Assembly (NCBI GenBank): GCA_026129485.1
Contig: JAHCHY010000006.1
Span: 62,001-126,000 of the forward strand
DNA from: Cyclobacteriaceae bacterium
Lineage (GTDB): Bacteria > Bacteroidota > Bacteroidia > Cytophagales > Cyclobacteriaceae
DNA: 64,000 nt
Direction of reading: 5' to 3'
Position 1 is the first letter of the stretch. Every line of letters begins with the position of its first letter. A model generated the notes under the pieces. It made no database searches, had not been told where the DNA came from, and was given only the letters and a program-made list of their open reading frames with translations. A program made the translations under genes and the position numbers. Below, one piece after another: positions 35,124 to 44,197 of the stretch.

Positions 35124-35134
35124 CACTAAAACCT

Positions 35135-36193
35135 TCAGGCCATTTCACCGGCCAGGGCGTTCCCGATATTTTCGCGGGTATAATCCACACCAAATTCACC
35201 CAGAAGCAACATCAGCTTGGTAACGGCTGCTTCGAGTGTAATGTCGCCACCGCTGATTACCCCGATTTGCGCCAGCGCCTTACTGGTTTCATACCGGCCT
35301 TGTTCCACCATGCCCCCGGGGCACTGGGAAACATTCAATAGTATGATCCCCTGCTCAATCGCCAGTTTTAAACAGGAAACAAACCATGCCGCTGAGGGTG
35401 CATTCCCGGAACCAAAGGTTTCAATAATTACTGCCTTTACACCTTCGGTTTTCAACACCGCCTCCACCATTTGTTTACTGATACCCGGAAAAAGCTTTAG
35501 AATGGCCACGGAGGAATCGAACCGGGATAAAAGCTTTAACACCCCACCTAAAGGTTGAGCAATAGCCGCCACATTGTAATCGATTTTAACTCCGGCCCTC
35601 GCTAACACCGGGTAATTGCCGGATTGAAAGGCATCGAAATGCATGCTTTCCACTTTCTTGGCGCGGTTGCCCCGCAGCAGCTGGTAATCAAAATAAATGC
35701 AAGCTTCAGGCACCACCGGTATGCCACCGTGTTTTGCCGATGCAATTTCCAGCGATGTAATCAGGTTTTCGCGCGCATCGGAGCGGGGCTGGCTGATAGG
35801 CAACTGGGCACCGGTAAAGATTACCGGCTTAGCCAGGTTGGGTAACATAAAGCTGACTGCCGAAGCCGTAAACGCCATGGTATCGGTGCCGTGCAAAACC
35901 ACAAAGCCATCCTGCGATTCATAATTTTCAAAAATGATCTCCCCAATGGCTTTCCAATGCGCGGGCGAAATATTGGACGAATCAACCGGTTGCATAAAAG
36001 AAACCACCGTAATTTCCAGGAACAAATTACGCAGGGCCGGCAGTTGCTCCCTGATCAACGAGAAGTCAAACGGGATCAACACCCCGGATTCATCATACGT
36101 CATTCCAAACGTACCCCCTGTATAAATAATCATTACCCGCGAACGTGCCGCTGCCGGGGTAGCTGTATTAATACGGATGGCGGTGTATTTCAT
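35135..36193 (-). CDS. ansA: L-asparaginase, type I (cytoplasmic)
   Basis: 352 residues without signal peptide. Hydrolyses asparagine to aspartate and ammonia. The first catalytic motif IYTGGTFGM (Thr25 and Thr28) and the second VLHGTDTMAFTASA (about 98-111) are intact, and the C-terminal GAVVIETFGSGNAP-type segment (here KAVIIETFGSGNAPSA) contributes to the allosteric site found in type I enzymes. It ends 11 bp from the tRNA-Ser gene on the other strand. Gap to the next gene upstream on the strand is divergent-free; tatD follows at 36229. Confidence 0.92.
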   Translation of the reverse strand: MKYTAIRINTATPAAARSRVMIIYTGGTFGMTYDESGVLIPFDFSLIREQLPALRNLFLEITVVSFMQPVDSSNISPAHWKAIGEIIFENYESQDGFVVLHGTDTMAFTASAVSFMLPNLAKPVIFTGAQLPISQPRSDARENLITSLEIASAKHGGIPVVPEACIYFDYQLLRGNRAKKVESMHFDAFQSGNYPVLARAGVKIDYNVAAIAQPLGGVLKLLSRFDSSVAILKLFPGISKQMVEAVLKTEGVKAVIIETFGSGNAPSAAWFVSCLKLAIEQGIILLNVSQCPGGMVEQGRYETSKALAQIGVISGGDITLEAAVTKLMLLLGEFGVDYTRENIGNALAGEMA

Positions 36194-36228
36194 CAGTCGA
36201 TTTCTTTTTAGCTTACACAGATGTAACC

Positions 36229-37002
36229 TTATGCCTGGTCAAAAAGCTTACATGCATTGTTAAACGTGTGCGTCATCAGTTCCTCTACCGGCATATTTCG
36301 CAATGCAGCCACGCGTGCTGCAATTAAAGGAATATATTCGGGAGTATTGCGTTTGCCGCGATACGGCACCGGTGCCAGGTAGGGGCTATCCGTTTCCAGC
36401 ACAAGCCGGCTGATATCCAGGTGCGGAATCACCGTATCCATTCCACCGTTTTTAAATGTGGCAACCCCGCCAATGCCCAGGTAAAAGCCCAACCCGGTTA
36501 TCTTCTCGGCCTGTTCAACCGAACCCGAAAAGCAGTGAAACACACCGGTCAGTCCATCGCCTGCAAGCGGTTCCAGTAACGCAATGGTTTCAGCTATTGA
36601 CTCGCGGCAGTGAATAACCAACGGCAACCGGTATTGCTTCGCCCATGCTGCCTGAATTTTGAAAGCTTCCTGCTGCTGTTCCCAAAAGGTTTTATCCCAA
36701 TACAGGTCGGTGCCCATTTCGCCTATGGCCGCAAAATTCCTGCGTTGCAGCCAACTCTCTACACGGTACAATTCTTTTTCAAAATCTTTCTTAACCGAAC
36801 AGGGGTGCAACCCCATCATAGCCGCACACTGATCCGGGTATTTTGCTTCAACTTCCAGCATGTCATCGATTGATGCATGATCTATGTTGGGCATAAAAAT
36901 CCGGTTCACCTGAAGCTCAGCACACCGGGCCAGCACATCGGCCCGATCGGCCTGAAACTCCTTTACATAAATGTGCGCATGGGTGTCAATCCAAAAACTC
37001 AT
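36229..37002 (-). CDS. tatD: TatD-family metal-dependent hydrolase
   Basis: 257 residues, full length. TIM-barrel metallohydrolase, in well-studied members a 3'-5' DNA exonuclease. Metal ligands: DTHAHI (His8, His10), EMGTDLYWD (Glu), VIHCRES, FHCFSGS, and ETDSPYLAPVPYRGKRN near the end. Its ATG overlaps the stop of the upstream glycosyltransferase by 4 bp, so the two are probably translated from one message. Confidence 0.92.
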   Translation of the reverse strand: MSFWIDTHAHIYVKEFQADRADVLARCAELQVNRIFMPNIDHASIDDMLEVEAKYPDQCAAMMGLHPCSVKKDFEKELYRVESWLQRRNFAAIGEMGTDLYWDKTFWEQQQEAFKIQAAWAKQYRLPLVIHCRESIAETIALLEPLAGDGLTGVFHCFSGSVEQAEKITGLGFYLGIGGVATFKNGGMDTVIPHLDISRLVLETDSPYLAPVPYRGKRNTPEYIPLIAARVAALRNMPVEELMTHTFNNACKLFDQA

Positions 37003-38057
37003 GCTATCAGAAATTCATTTAATGCCTTTTCCAAAAGATACTCATCCTGAACACTTTCGAATCCCGAATATTCAGGTAATTGTTTCAATGCCTGTTCAAT
37101 GTCCATCTGTTCCTGATGCTGAACCACAGCAATTTTCTTTTCTCTCAGGTATTGCCCGAGATACTCCTGCTCCGTCTGGCCGGGTGTCGGAATCAGAATT
37201 ACGTTGCGCTTTCCCAAGACATACAAATCCATTACCGTGCTGTAACCGCTGCGGGCTATTACAACCGCAGCATGATTAATTACATCCTGTAACGCAGAGG
37301 CCGACAAGTGATTGATCAGCTCAACTCCATTCTGAACCCGCACCTCTTCGGTTTGCGTTAAACCACGTACTATTACAGCCGGTTGGTTAAGCCTCATCAA
37401 CTGCGCCAGTAAGTTTTGTTCGAAGACCGTGCGCTGATTTTCCGGCCCGGAAATCAAACCTATTATTAGCTGATCGTTTACTTCGTATGCTGTATTTTTC
37501 GAGAACCTGCTTAGCATACCAATGTACCGATGCGCTGTTTTCACCTTGCGGGTAAAAGGTTCTGTTATTCCTGTTGGTCCGAAATCCGGTATCCAAACCT
37601 GGTTGAACTTCTGAAGCGCATGTCGCAGTGAAGCATTTATAACCGTAGCTGCTATATTCCATATCCCGGAAAATAACAGGCGCAGCTGATGCGTGATCAT
37701 TACGGAAGGAAGGCTTTCGCTGTAACAACCGTACCGGTTATCGGAAATAATATGGGTAATACCCAACTGTCCGACCAAACTCTTCATCTGCTGCTGTTCC
37801 TGGCGGATAGTTTTTCGGAGTCGCGGAAGCTGTATAATCATGTTCAGCATAAGCGAGCCGTGAGCCGGGTATGTAACTTCATAAGCCGGTAATTCCACAA
37901 ATCTTAGCGTGGAAAATTCCTGTTTTAATAAATGAAGGGCGGCACCATCGCTGCCAATGGTAACTTCAACCTGACGTTGCAGCAATTGGTTTATAACCGG
38001 GATGCTGCGCGTAGCGTGCCCCAGTCCCCAATTCAGTACGGCAACAAAAACATGCAT
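36999..38057 (-). CDS. MurG-like glycosyltransferase
   Basis: 352 residues from ATG 38057; a second ATG two codons earlier (38063) is possible. The N-terminus VFVAVLNWGLGHATRS is the GT-B glycine loop of MurG/MGDG-synthase-like enzymes, and the C-terminal part has ARSGYSTVMDLYVLGKRNVILIPTPGQTEQEYLG, the nucleotide-sugar site. The likely donor is a UDP-sugar. A chemical product cannot be stated; it is not canonical MurG, which lies in the dcw cluster. A perfect promoter lies so close that the mRNA may be leaderless. Confidence 0.85.
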   Translation of the reverse strand: MHVFVAVLNWGLGHATRSIPVINQLLQRQVEVTIGSDGAALHLLKQEFSTLRFVELPAYEVTYPAHGSLMLNMIIQLPRLRKTIRQEQQQMKSLVGQLGITHIISDNRYGCYSESLPSVMITHQLRLLFSGIWNIAATVINASLRHALQKFNQVWIPDFGPTGITEPFTRKVKTAHRYIGMLSRFSKNTAYEVNDQLIIGLISGPENQRTVFEQNLLAQLMRLNQPAVIVRGLTQTEEVRVQNGVELINHLSASALQDVINHAAVVIARSGYSTVMDLYVLGKRNVILIPTPGQTEQEYLGQYLREKKIAVVQHQEQMDIEQALKQLPEYSGFESVQDEYLLEKALNEFLIA

Positions 38058-38060
38058 CTG

Positions 38061-38089
38061 CAAATATAGTTTTCCTAAAGCCTTCCAAA
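38061..38089 (-). promoter_or_regulatory. Bacteroidota-type promoter at the start of the MurG-like gene
   Basis: Minus strand TTTG (38089-38086), 17 nt, TATATTTG (38068-38061): both boxes exact. Transcription would begin at or within a few bases of the ATG at 38057. Confidence 0.5.
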
Positions 38090-38701
38090 ACTGTAGCCTT
38101 CGTCTGCCAGGTATTCGAGGTACCGGGGTAATGCAAACACCAGGTTTCGTTCGGCCTTGTAGCTGTCATGAAACACCACAACCGAGCCGGGTCGTGTAGC
38201 CTGGATGGTTCCGCGAATACATGTATCGGGCGCCATGCTGTGCCGGTAATCCTGCGTGAGCACATCCCACATGATGATTTTGTATTTCGTTTTCAACGCA
38301 TTTATCTGACTGCATGTAATTCTTCCATAAGGGGGGCGAAAAAGTTTCGGGTTGCCGGGAAGATGCTGATCAATTTCCTCCTCACACTGCCTGACATTCT
38401 CTGTATAAGCCTGAAGCGATGCGCCCCATCCTTTCAAATGATTGAAGGTATGATTGCCGATACGATGTCCTTGCTGAACAACTTTCTGAAAAATGTGCGG
38501 GTGCTTACGTACGTTGTCGCCAATGCAAAAGAATGTGGCTGTAGCCCGGAATTTTTGCAAAGTATCCAGCACAAATTCAGTTGGCCCCGGTACCGGGCCA
38601 TCATCAAATGTGAGATACACTTTTTTTTCTGACGCAGGTATTCTCCAGGTTAGCTTCGGGTAAAGCAACGGCAAGAAAAAAGGAGTTCGGAATAAATTCA
38701 A
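38075..38701 (-). CDS. Polysaccharide deacetylase (NodB homology domain)
   Basis: 208 residues. CE4 esterase that removes acetyl groups from N-acetylglucosamine or chitin-like polymers. Motif 1 TFDDGP (31-36; catalytic base Asp33, metal Asp34), motif 2 HTFNH (His84, His88), motif 3 RPPYG (122-126) are intact. No clear signal peptide; the N-terminus MNLFRTPFFLPLLYP is hydrophobic and may associate with the membrane. The start is TTG at 38701, inside one arm of a 17-bp inverted repeat. It overlaps the promoter of the MurG-like gene, which follows on the same strand. Confidence 0.9.
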   Translation of the reverse strand: MNLFRTPFFLPLLYPKLTWRIPASEKKVYLTFDDGPVPGPTEFVLDTLQKFRATATFFCIGDNVRKHPHIFQKVVQQGHRIGNHTFNHLKGWGASLQAYTENVRQCEEEIDQHLPGNPKLFRPPYGRITCSQINALKTKYKIIMWDVLTQDYRHSMAPDTCIRGTIQATRPGSVVVFHDSYKAERNLVFALPRYLEYLADEGYSFGRL

Positions 38702-38778
38702 AATTCAGGATTTTATAATTCAAATTACATTCTGCATTTCAATCTTGAATATTGAATATCAAATTTTGAATTTATTCC
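38689..38778. repeat. Long-arm inverted repeat between phosphatase and deacetylase genes
   Basis: Perfect 17-bp arms GGAATAAATTCAAAATT (38689-38705) and AATTTTGAATTTATTCC (38762-38778). The spacer is built from the same short words (AATTC, GAAT, TTGAATATTGAATATC). One arm covers the phosphatase stop, the other the first codons of the deacetylase. Confidence 0.8.
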
Positions 38779-39992
38779 ACGCGGCACGACAATATGGTAA
38801 TATCATCGCGGTAAGCATTGCGGCCTTTAAATCCATCCAGCGTTACAATAATATCCTGGTGAATGGTGCGGATATCTTTGGTGCGATTGGCTGCCAGGTA
38901 ATCGACCAGGGCCTGCACCCCAAACTCGGCACCGGCCTCATTTACGGTTTCGGTAAGGCCATCGGTATAGGCAAACAGGGTAAACTCATCCAGGTCGGTG
39001 ATGAATCCTTCGTTTATAAAAGGCAGCGGATGCATCGCGCCAAGCACGGTGCTGCCTTCTTCCAGCAGGCGCACACCGCTTTTATCCAACAGGATTGGCG
39101 GATTATGACCAGCGTTAACATAGATCATCGTTTTAAGGCTGAGATCGTAGATCGCACCAAAGAAGGTAATAAACTTTTCGCCTTTGGTGTTTTCCATTAC
39201 CTGGTAGTTGAGCGCCTCCACAATTTCGCGCAGGTTAGGTGTTTGCCGAAGCAATGTGCGCAGCGAAGCCTGGAAGTTAGACATCATTAAAGCAGCCGGA
39301 ATTCCTTTACCGCTTACATCGGCCACACAAATCAGGAACTGGTTTTTGTTGATCGGCACATAATCATAATAATCGCCACCTACCCGATCGTGCGGCAGGT
39401 AACTGGCTTCAATTTTTAACCGATCGGTATAGGGCAATCGCTCCGGAAACAAAAACTGCTGCACATCGCTGGCAATCTCAAGCTCTTTGCGAAAAGCTTC
39501 CTGCTCTAATTGCTTGCGCGCCAGCTTCTTGTTTTCAATGGCCACAATAATAATGTTGCTGAGCGCCTGGATAAACCGGATGCTCTCTTCCCTGCCCTGG
39601 TTGTTCTGCTGAATGCCTCCTACAAAAACCAATGCCAGCGTATCCGTTTTATGAGCTACCGGGATAACCATATCAAACTCATGGAAATCGCACTCGTCAT
39701 CGAACTCATCCATCCGATGAATATTCTTGATCAGCTTGAAGCGATCATCCAGCTTATGCTTTTGAAAATTGATCTGCGTGCCGAAGTTCACCTTGCAATT
39801 CCATACTTCGTCTAATACAAATAAGGCCAGCTTTGTAATATTGAGGTTGGAGCGCAGGGTAAAGTTGAAAATTTTATAAAGCGAATCTTCCGGAACATTA
39901 TTGTTGATGGATTGTGTAACTTCCAGCAACGCGTTGAGTTCCAGCTCTTTCCTTTCCAGCAGTTTTCTAAGCTCCAGTTCGTCCATACCCAT
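38772..39992 (-). CDS. GAF-domain SpoIIE/PP2C-type serine phosphatase
   Basis: About 406 residues from ATG 39992 (MGMDELELRK); upstream ATG at 40010 adds six hydrophobic residues and looks less likely. An N-terminal coiled coil and GAF-like sensory region (about 20-175), a linker coiled coil (AIENKKLARKQLEQEAFRKELE), then the PP2C/SpoIIE domain with metal-site residues in GGDYYDYV, CVADVSGKGIPAALMM, YVNAGHNPP and FAYTDGLTETVN. Such phosphatases act in partner-switching or in general stress control. No anti-sigma or STAS gene is adjacent. Confidence 0.92.
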   Translation of the reverse strand: MGMDELELRKLLERKELELNALLEVTQSINNNVPEDSLYKIFNFTLRSNLNITKLALFVLDEVWNCKVNFGTQINFQKHKLDDRFKLIKNIHRMDEFDDECDFHEFDMVIPVAHKTDTLALVFVGGIQQNNQGREESIRFIQALSNIIIVAIENKKLARKQLEQEAFRKELEIASDVQQFLFPERLPYTDRLKIEASYLPHDRVGGDYYDYVPINKNQFLICVADVSGKGIPAALMMSNFQASLRTLLRQTPNLREIVEALNYQVMENTKGEKFITFFGAIYDLSLKTMIYVNAGHNPPILLDKSGVRLLEEGSTVLGAMHPLPFINEGFITDLDEFTLFAYTDGLTETVNEAGAEFGVQALVDYLAANRTKDIRTIHQDIIVTLDGFKGRNAYRDDITILSCRVE

Positions 39993-40043
39993 GACTTGTA
40001 AAAATAACAATAATTGAAGTATGCCGCAGAAATTAACAGCAGC

Positions 40044-41150
40044 TTAACGTGGAGGTAAAAAGCTTCTGCCCTTCCACCGGTAGCCCAGTATTTGTGAGGA
40101 CAACGCAACCAAAATTACATAGGGCGGATATAAAATTTGCAAGACCAGGAAAGCGGGCAGATAGAATTGCTGATGAATAAACCTTGCCGCAAGGGCCAGC
40201 ACAACAAATTCAAGCAAAATCTTTAACACGACACCTGCCAGTAATAGTGGACTTTGCGTAAAAAGTGCAATCGCAACCACCGGCAGCCAGGTAACCTGGA
40301 ACAAAAAAACAAATACACCCACAAATCTCGCAAGCCCCGAAGAGTTGACGCTCCACTTGCCGGCCCAGCGGATGCGCTGATCATAAAATTCACTTATGGT
40401 GGCTGCCGGTTTTGTCGTACAGGTATTGTTACCATATCTTACTGCACGGATTGAACCGGGAAATTTGCCGGCAATTTTTCGCATCAGGAATTCATCATCA
40501 CCTGAGGCTACCTGTTCGTTTCCGGCATAACCACCCACCGCTGCAAAGGCAGATTTTCTAAACGCCAGGCTTGCGCCATTGCACATTACAGGCTTGCCCC
40601 AGCCTAACATGCCCAGTCCGGCAGCCATTACGCTGGTAAATTCCACTGCCTGCATCTTGCCGAAAAAGGTTGCCGTTGCTTTTAATCTTACCGCTCCTGC
40701 AACCAACTGTGTACTTTTCCCAAACGAATTCACCATGTCCGTTATCCAGTCAACAGGAAGCTCGCAGTCTGCATCGGTAGTAAGAATAATTTCACCGGTT
40801 GCGTTTTCAATGCCGGTTGCCAGCGCCTGTTTTTTTCCATCACCGGGTGATTGGAGTATGCTCACATCCAGGTTGGAATACTGATGTTTCAGAATCTGGG
40901 CTACCTGAATGGTATTATCCTCAGAATGATCATCGACCAAAAGCAATTGCCAGGGGCACGCGTAGTTTTGTTGAGCCAGTGAACCTACAAGGGTTTGCAG
41001 GTTAAGCGCTTCGTTGCGCATGGCCACCACCACCGAAACGGCAAGTGTATGGTTCGCTGGATTTTTGGATTTTCGCCAACGCAAAAGTCCACCGGCAAGC
41101 AGCAGCATAAAAATAAAATAGAACACAAAAATGCTGAGCCAGAGAACCAT
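40044..41150 (-). CDS. Membrane glycosyltransferase, family GT2
   Basis: 368 residues from ATG 41150 (MVLWLSIFVFYF). A longer frame runs to 41438 but crosses ruvC, so it is rejected. TM helix at 5-22, then a GT-A domain: VSVVVAMRNE, LLVDDHSEDNT, TTDADCELP (the DxD metal site), GDDEFLM, and QRIRWAGKW, the processive QxxRW motif, then three C-terminal TM helices. This plan resembles ceramide-glucosyltransferase and polysaccharide-synthase-like enzymes. Divergent from ruvC by 27 bp. Confidence 0.9.
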   Translation of the reverse strand: MVLWLSIFVFYFIFMLLLAGGLLRWRKSKNPANHTLAVSVVVAMRNEALNLQTLVGSLAQQNYACPWQLLLVDDHSEDNTIQVAQILKHQYSNLDVSILQSPGDGKKQALATGIENATGEIILTTDADCELPVDWITDMVNSFGKSTQLVAGAVRLKATATFFGKMQAVEFTSVMAAGLGMLGWGKPVMCNGASLAFRKSAFAAVGGYAGNEQVASGDDEFLMRKIAGKFPGSIRAVRYGNNTCTTKPAATISEFYDQRIRWAGKWSVNSSGLARFVGVFVFLFQVTWLPVVAIALFTQSPLLLAGVVLKILLEFVVLALAARFIHQQFYLPAFLVLQILYPPYVILVALSSQILGYRWKGRSFLPPR

Positions 41151-41177
41151 TAGCCGTTTATCAGTAAGTTTGAGGGC

Positions 41178-41753
41178 ATGGGCAAAGTTGAAAAAAAAGC
41201 GATTAAGGAAAAGATTATTCTTGGCCTGGACCCGGGCACCAATGTGATGGGCTATGGTGTGATCCTGATTCGCACCCGCACAGTTACGCTTATCCAGTTT
41301 GGGGTGATCCAGATGGGAAAAACAGGCGAGCACGCCCTGAAGCTCAAAAAAATATTTGATCGTGTACTGGCCCTGGTAGATGAATACAAGCCCGATGAGG
41401 TTGCCCTTGAAGCACCTTTCTTTGGAAAGAACGTGCAATCCATGCTAAAGCTTGGCCGCGCACAAGGTGTAGCTATGTCGGCTGCCTTGTTCCGTGAAGT
41501 TCCGATTACCGAATATGCACCTAAAAAAGTGAAGCAATCCGTTACCGGGAATGGAAACGCCTCGAAAGAACAGGTGGCCAAAATGCTGATGCAAATCTTT
41601 AATATTAAAGAGATGCCCAAACTGTTAGACGCATCCGATGCGCTGGCTGTTGCCGTGTGCCACCATTACCAGCAAGGCACAATAAAAATCAAGGCAAAGA
41701 GTTGGGATAATTTTCTGAAAGCAAATCCCGGGAGGATTTCCGGTAATCGGTAA
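41178..41753 (+). CDS. ruvC: Holliday junction resolvase RuvC
   Basis: 191 residues. Endonuclease that cuts four-way junctions in recombination. The RNase H-like active site is complete: Asp18 in ILGLDPGT, Glu78 in VALEAPFF, and Asp151 and Asp154 in DASDALAVAVCHH. The C-terminal extension KAKSWDNFLKANPGRISGNR is longer than in E. coli RuvC and basic. It converges on wecB with an inverted-repeat spacer between. Confidence 0.95.
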   Translation: MGKVEKKAIKEKIILGLDPGTNVMGYGVILIRTRTVTLIQFGVIQMGKTGEHALKLKKIFDRVLALVDEYKPDEVALEAPFFGKNVQSMLKLGRAQGVAMSAALFREVPITEYAPKKVKQSVTGNGNASKEQVAKMLMQIFNIKEMPKLLDASDALAVAVCHHYQQGTIKIKAKSWDNFLKANPGRISGNR

Positions 41754-41799
41754 ACGGTTATCGGTAATCAGTGTACCGATCTGCCGATTACTGATTACC
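41741..41799. repeat. Repeated-unit hairpin between ruvC and wecB
   Basis: A string of about 8-bp units (CGGTAATC, GGTAAACG, GTTATCGG, TAATCAGT) is followed by its inverse; the core arms GGTAATCAGT (41763-41772) and ACTGATTACC (41790-41799) are perfect. Lying between convergent genes, it can act as a two-way terminator. Confidence 0.75.
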
Positions 41800-41803
41800 A
41801 TTA

Positions 41804-42889
41804 CTAAAGGCCAAGTCGAACCAGTTCATGCACAATTCTATCTGCCGTGCGGCCATCCCACAATTGAGGGATGTGTCCTGTTTTCCATTGACCGCTTTTT
41901 ACTTTTTCAAGCGCGCGCGATAGCGCCACAAAATCATCTCCAATCATCTCGTTGGTTCCTTCCGTTACCGTTTCGGGCCGCTCGGTGTTGTTACGCAGGG
42001 TAAGACAGGGGACTCCCAGCACGGTTGTTTCTTCCTGCACTCCGCCTGAATCTGTTATCACTGCCTTCGATTCCCTGATCAGGTAAATAAACTCGAGGTA
42101 GCTGAGCGGATCGCAGGCGCGGATATTTTTGGGCTTCGTTTCAAGCGTTGAAAAATTTTTCATCGTACGGGGGTGTACCGGAAACACAATAGGCAACCCG
42201 GTATCGTCCAGCACTTTCATCCAACGTGCAAATTTCTCAGGATCATCCACATTGCTGGGTCTGTGCAGGGTTAGCACAAAGTAGTTCTTGGATTGCAACC
42301 CAAAGTCATTCCACAGCGCTGGCTTTTGCGCCCGCGGAAGCTGTGTGAGCAGCGTATCGATCATGGTGTTCCCTACAAAAAATATCTGTTCTTCTTTAAC
42401 ACCCGATTTTTTCAGGTTGCTGTTAGCTACATGCGATGTGGTGAAAAAATAATCAGCCAGCGAATCGGTAACAATCCTGTTGATTTCCTCAGGCATGGTC
42501 ATGTCGAACGAGCGGATACCTCCTTCCACATGGGCAACTTTTGTATTCAGTTTCTTGGCTACGATTGTACAGGCCATGGTAGAAGTTACATCGCCTACTA
42601 CAACCACCAGGTCAGTCGGGTTGGCCAGCAGCTCTTTTTCAAACTCAATCATGATACGGGCGGTCTGCTCGGCCTGGGTGCCTGAGCCCGCCCCCAGGTT
42701 TATGTGCGCTTCCGGTATCTGCAACTGTTCAAAAAATATCCTGCTCAGCTTATCGTCATAATGCTGGCCGGTATGAACCAGCCTGTAGTGAATATCCTGC
42801 CCATCGGCCAGCGCCCGCTCTACAGCCCGGATAATGGGTGCGATTTTCATAAAGTTGGGCCTGGCCCCGGCAACAAGTGTAATCTTCAT
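41804..42889 (-). CDS. wecB: UDP-N-acetylglucosamine 2-epimerase (non-hydrolysing)
   Basis: 361 residues from ATG 42889 (MKITLVAGARPNFMKIAPI); the upstream ATG at 42913 adds eight residues that family members lack. It converts UDP-GlcNAc to UDP-ManNAc for surface glycans. GARPNFMKIAP, HTGQHYDDKL, HVEGGIRSFDMTMPEEINR, TLHRPSNVD, and TDSGGVQEE are all intact. It stands somewhat apart from the glycan genes at 45.6-50.2 kb but likely feeds the same pathways. Confidence 0.95.
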   Translation of the reverse strand: MKITLVAGARPNFMKIAPIIRAVERALADGQDIHYRLVHTGQHYDDKLSRIFFEQLQIPEAHINLGAGSGTQAEQTARIMIEFEKELLANPTDLVVVVGDVTSTMACTIVAKKLNTKVAHVEGGIRSFDMTMPEEINRIVTDSLADYFFTTSHVANSNLKKSGVKEEQIFFVGNTMIDTLLTQLPRAQKPALWNDFGLQSKNYFVLTLHRPSNVDDPEKFARWMKVLDDTGLPIVFPVHPRTMKNFSTLETKPKNIRACDPLSYLEFIYLIRESKAVITDSGGVQEETTVLGVPCLTLRNNTERPETVTEGTNEMIGDDFVALSRALEKVKSGQWKTGHIPQLWDGRTADRIVHELVRLGL

Positions 42890-43012
42890 ACAGACAAAGA
42901 AACGAAGGTGCAAAAATTCAGTTTCCTGATGAGAAAGAAAAATGAATTGACCATAAAGATGAGGTTGGTGATTTGAACGCTGACTCCTGGCCTGTGGGAC
43001 ACAGACGAGGCC

Positions 43013-43044
43013 AAAATAAAAAAGGCCTGCTCAACGCAAGCCTT
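43013..43044 (-). terminator. Intrinsic terminator of the aminotransferase-permease operon
   Basis: AAGGCCTGC (43022-43030) and GCAAGCCTT (43036-43044) form a 9-bp stem with one mismatch; on the minus strand a T-rich tract follows. A second small hairpin (ATCAAC/GTTGAT, 43051-43068) lies just before it. Confidence 0.78.
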
Positions 43045-43087
43045 AAGGAAATCAACTTAGAGGTTGATCTTATATACAATCAAATCT

Positions 43088-44197
43088 TCATTCCTGCGTA
43101 AGGCTTGGCCGTTCAGCTGAAGACCCGGGTATGAACACCGGCACCAGAGCCGGGCCTGCTGCCAGCAATAAAAACACCGCTCCCGCTCCACTTACATTTA
43201 ATGCCGAAGTAAACGTACCCTGCGTGAGGTAAATCAGCATAACTAAAATAACCGAGAACGGCAGTGAGCACGCGAGTATGTTCATAGCAAAATCCGTATC
43301 AAATGTTGCGGATGCTTTACCATGTCCTGTTTCTAACTTATTCACTGCGGCCATGTGGGCAAAAGGCCAGAAGCTACATGCACTTTGCGGGAAAACAACG
43401 ATCAGCAGTGCAGTACCAAGGTTTGCCGGCTCCAGCATAAAGAGCAACAGGGCCGAAATCAGGAATGCCACTCCTGATCTGAAAAATAAAAATACCATGA
43501 TCGTGCGAACCTGCGCCCATGTGAACTTAACAGACATGCCAATGAACAGCAGCACAAGGGGTGTCATCATTAAGCTCAACTTGTCAATGCTGCCTTTCAA
43601 AAAGCCCGGAAAGGACTGGTAGCTGATACCCGATGAAAGCAGCAGGATGGCTGTTACCACCACCAGGTTAACGGGCTCATTCACCAATGCTTTCAGCACA
43701 TCCTTCAGGTTAACTTTGCCATCGCCTGTAAATTCGCGGTTTAATTTGTAATACCACCGCATCGCAATAATGTAAGCGATGATCAGAACAAATACCTTGT
43801 TACCCAAATCGGCAACAGCCGCCATAGCCAGTGTGCTCTCACCGCTGTACTCCAGTATGAACGGGAAGACCGAAAGCCCGGGCGCCAGCGATGGAATAAT
43901 CAGCATTAAGGTACGGTATTGATTCTGCTGAATACTGAACAACGAATCCAACGGCAGCTTGCTGATCAGGAAATACATGATGAAATTAAAAGCCAATGCC
44001 AATACGGGCACCAGCATCAGCTCAAGCGTAAAATCTACTTTCAGCAAGGCAATAAATATAGTGGCCGGCAGCGCCAGGCTAAGAATGATTGTACGTACTC
44101 CTTCCCGTTGTTCTTTTCCTTTAATTTTCCCGCTGATCAAAACACCAACAAAAATCAACAGTAAAAGCGAAACAGTTTTAGTTATCGCATCAGACAT
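43088..44197 (-). CDS. AEC-family permease (auxin efflux carrier-like)
   Basis: 369 residues, about ten TM helices in two groups of five with a polar middle (YYKLNREFTGDGKVNLKDV, about 150-170). Members of the AEC/BART superfamily move organic anions such as malate or amino acids. The sequence has the characteristic SLALPATIFIALLKVDF and LLFIGMSVKFTW-type segments. Its ATG shares one base with the stop of the upstream Tat-exported aminotransferase (TAATG), a sign of coupled translation. The substrate is not known; an amino acid or 2-oxoacid handled by the coupled enzyme is a plausible guess. Confidence 0.72.
   Translation of the reverse strand: MSDAITKTVSLLLLIFVGVLISGKIKGKEQREGVRTIILSLALPATIFIALLKVDFTLELMLVPVLALAFNFIMYFLISKLPLDSLFSIQQNQYRTLMLIIPSLAPGLSVFPFILEYSGESTLAMAAVADLGNKVFVLIIAYIIAMRWYYKLNREFTGDGKVNLKDVLKALVNEPVNLVVVTAILLLSSGISYQSFPGFLKGSIDKLSLMMTPLVLLFIGMSVKFTWAQVRTIMVFLFFRSGVAFLISALLLFMLEPANLGTALLIVVFPQSACSFWPFAHMAAVNKLETGHGKASATFDTDFAMNILACSLPFSVILVMLIYLTQGTFTSALNVSGAGAVFLLLAAGPALVPVFIPGSSAERPSLTQE

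Noticed and set aside
41151..41438. N-terminal extension of the GT2 glycosyltransferase frame
   Set aside because: It runs antisense through ruvC, has no GT2 homology, and the ATG at 41150 gives the family N-terminus with its TM helix.
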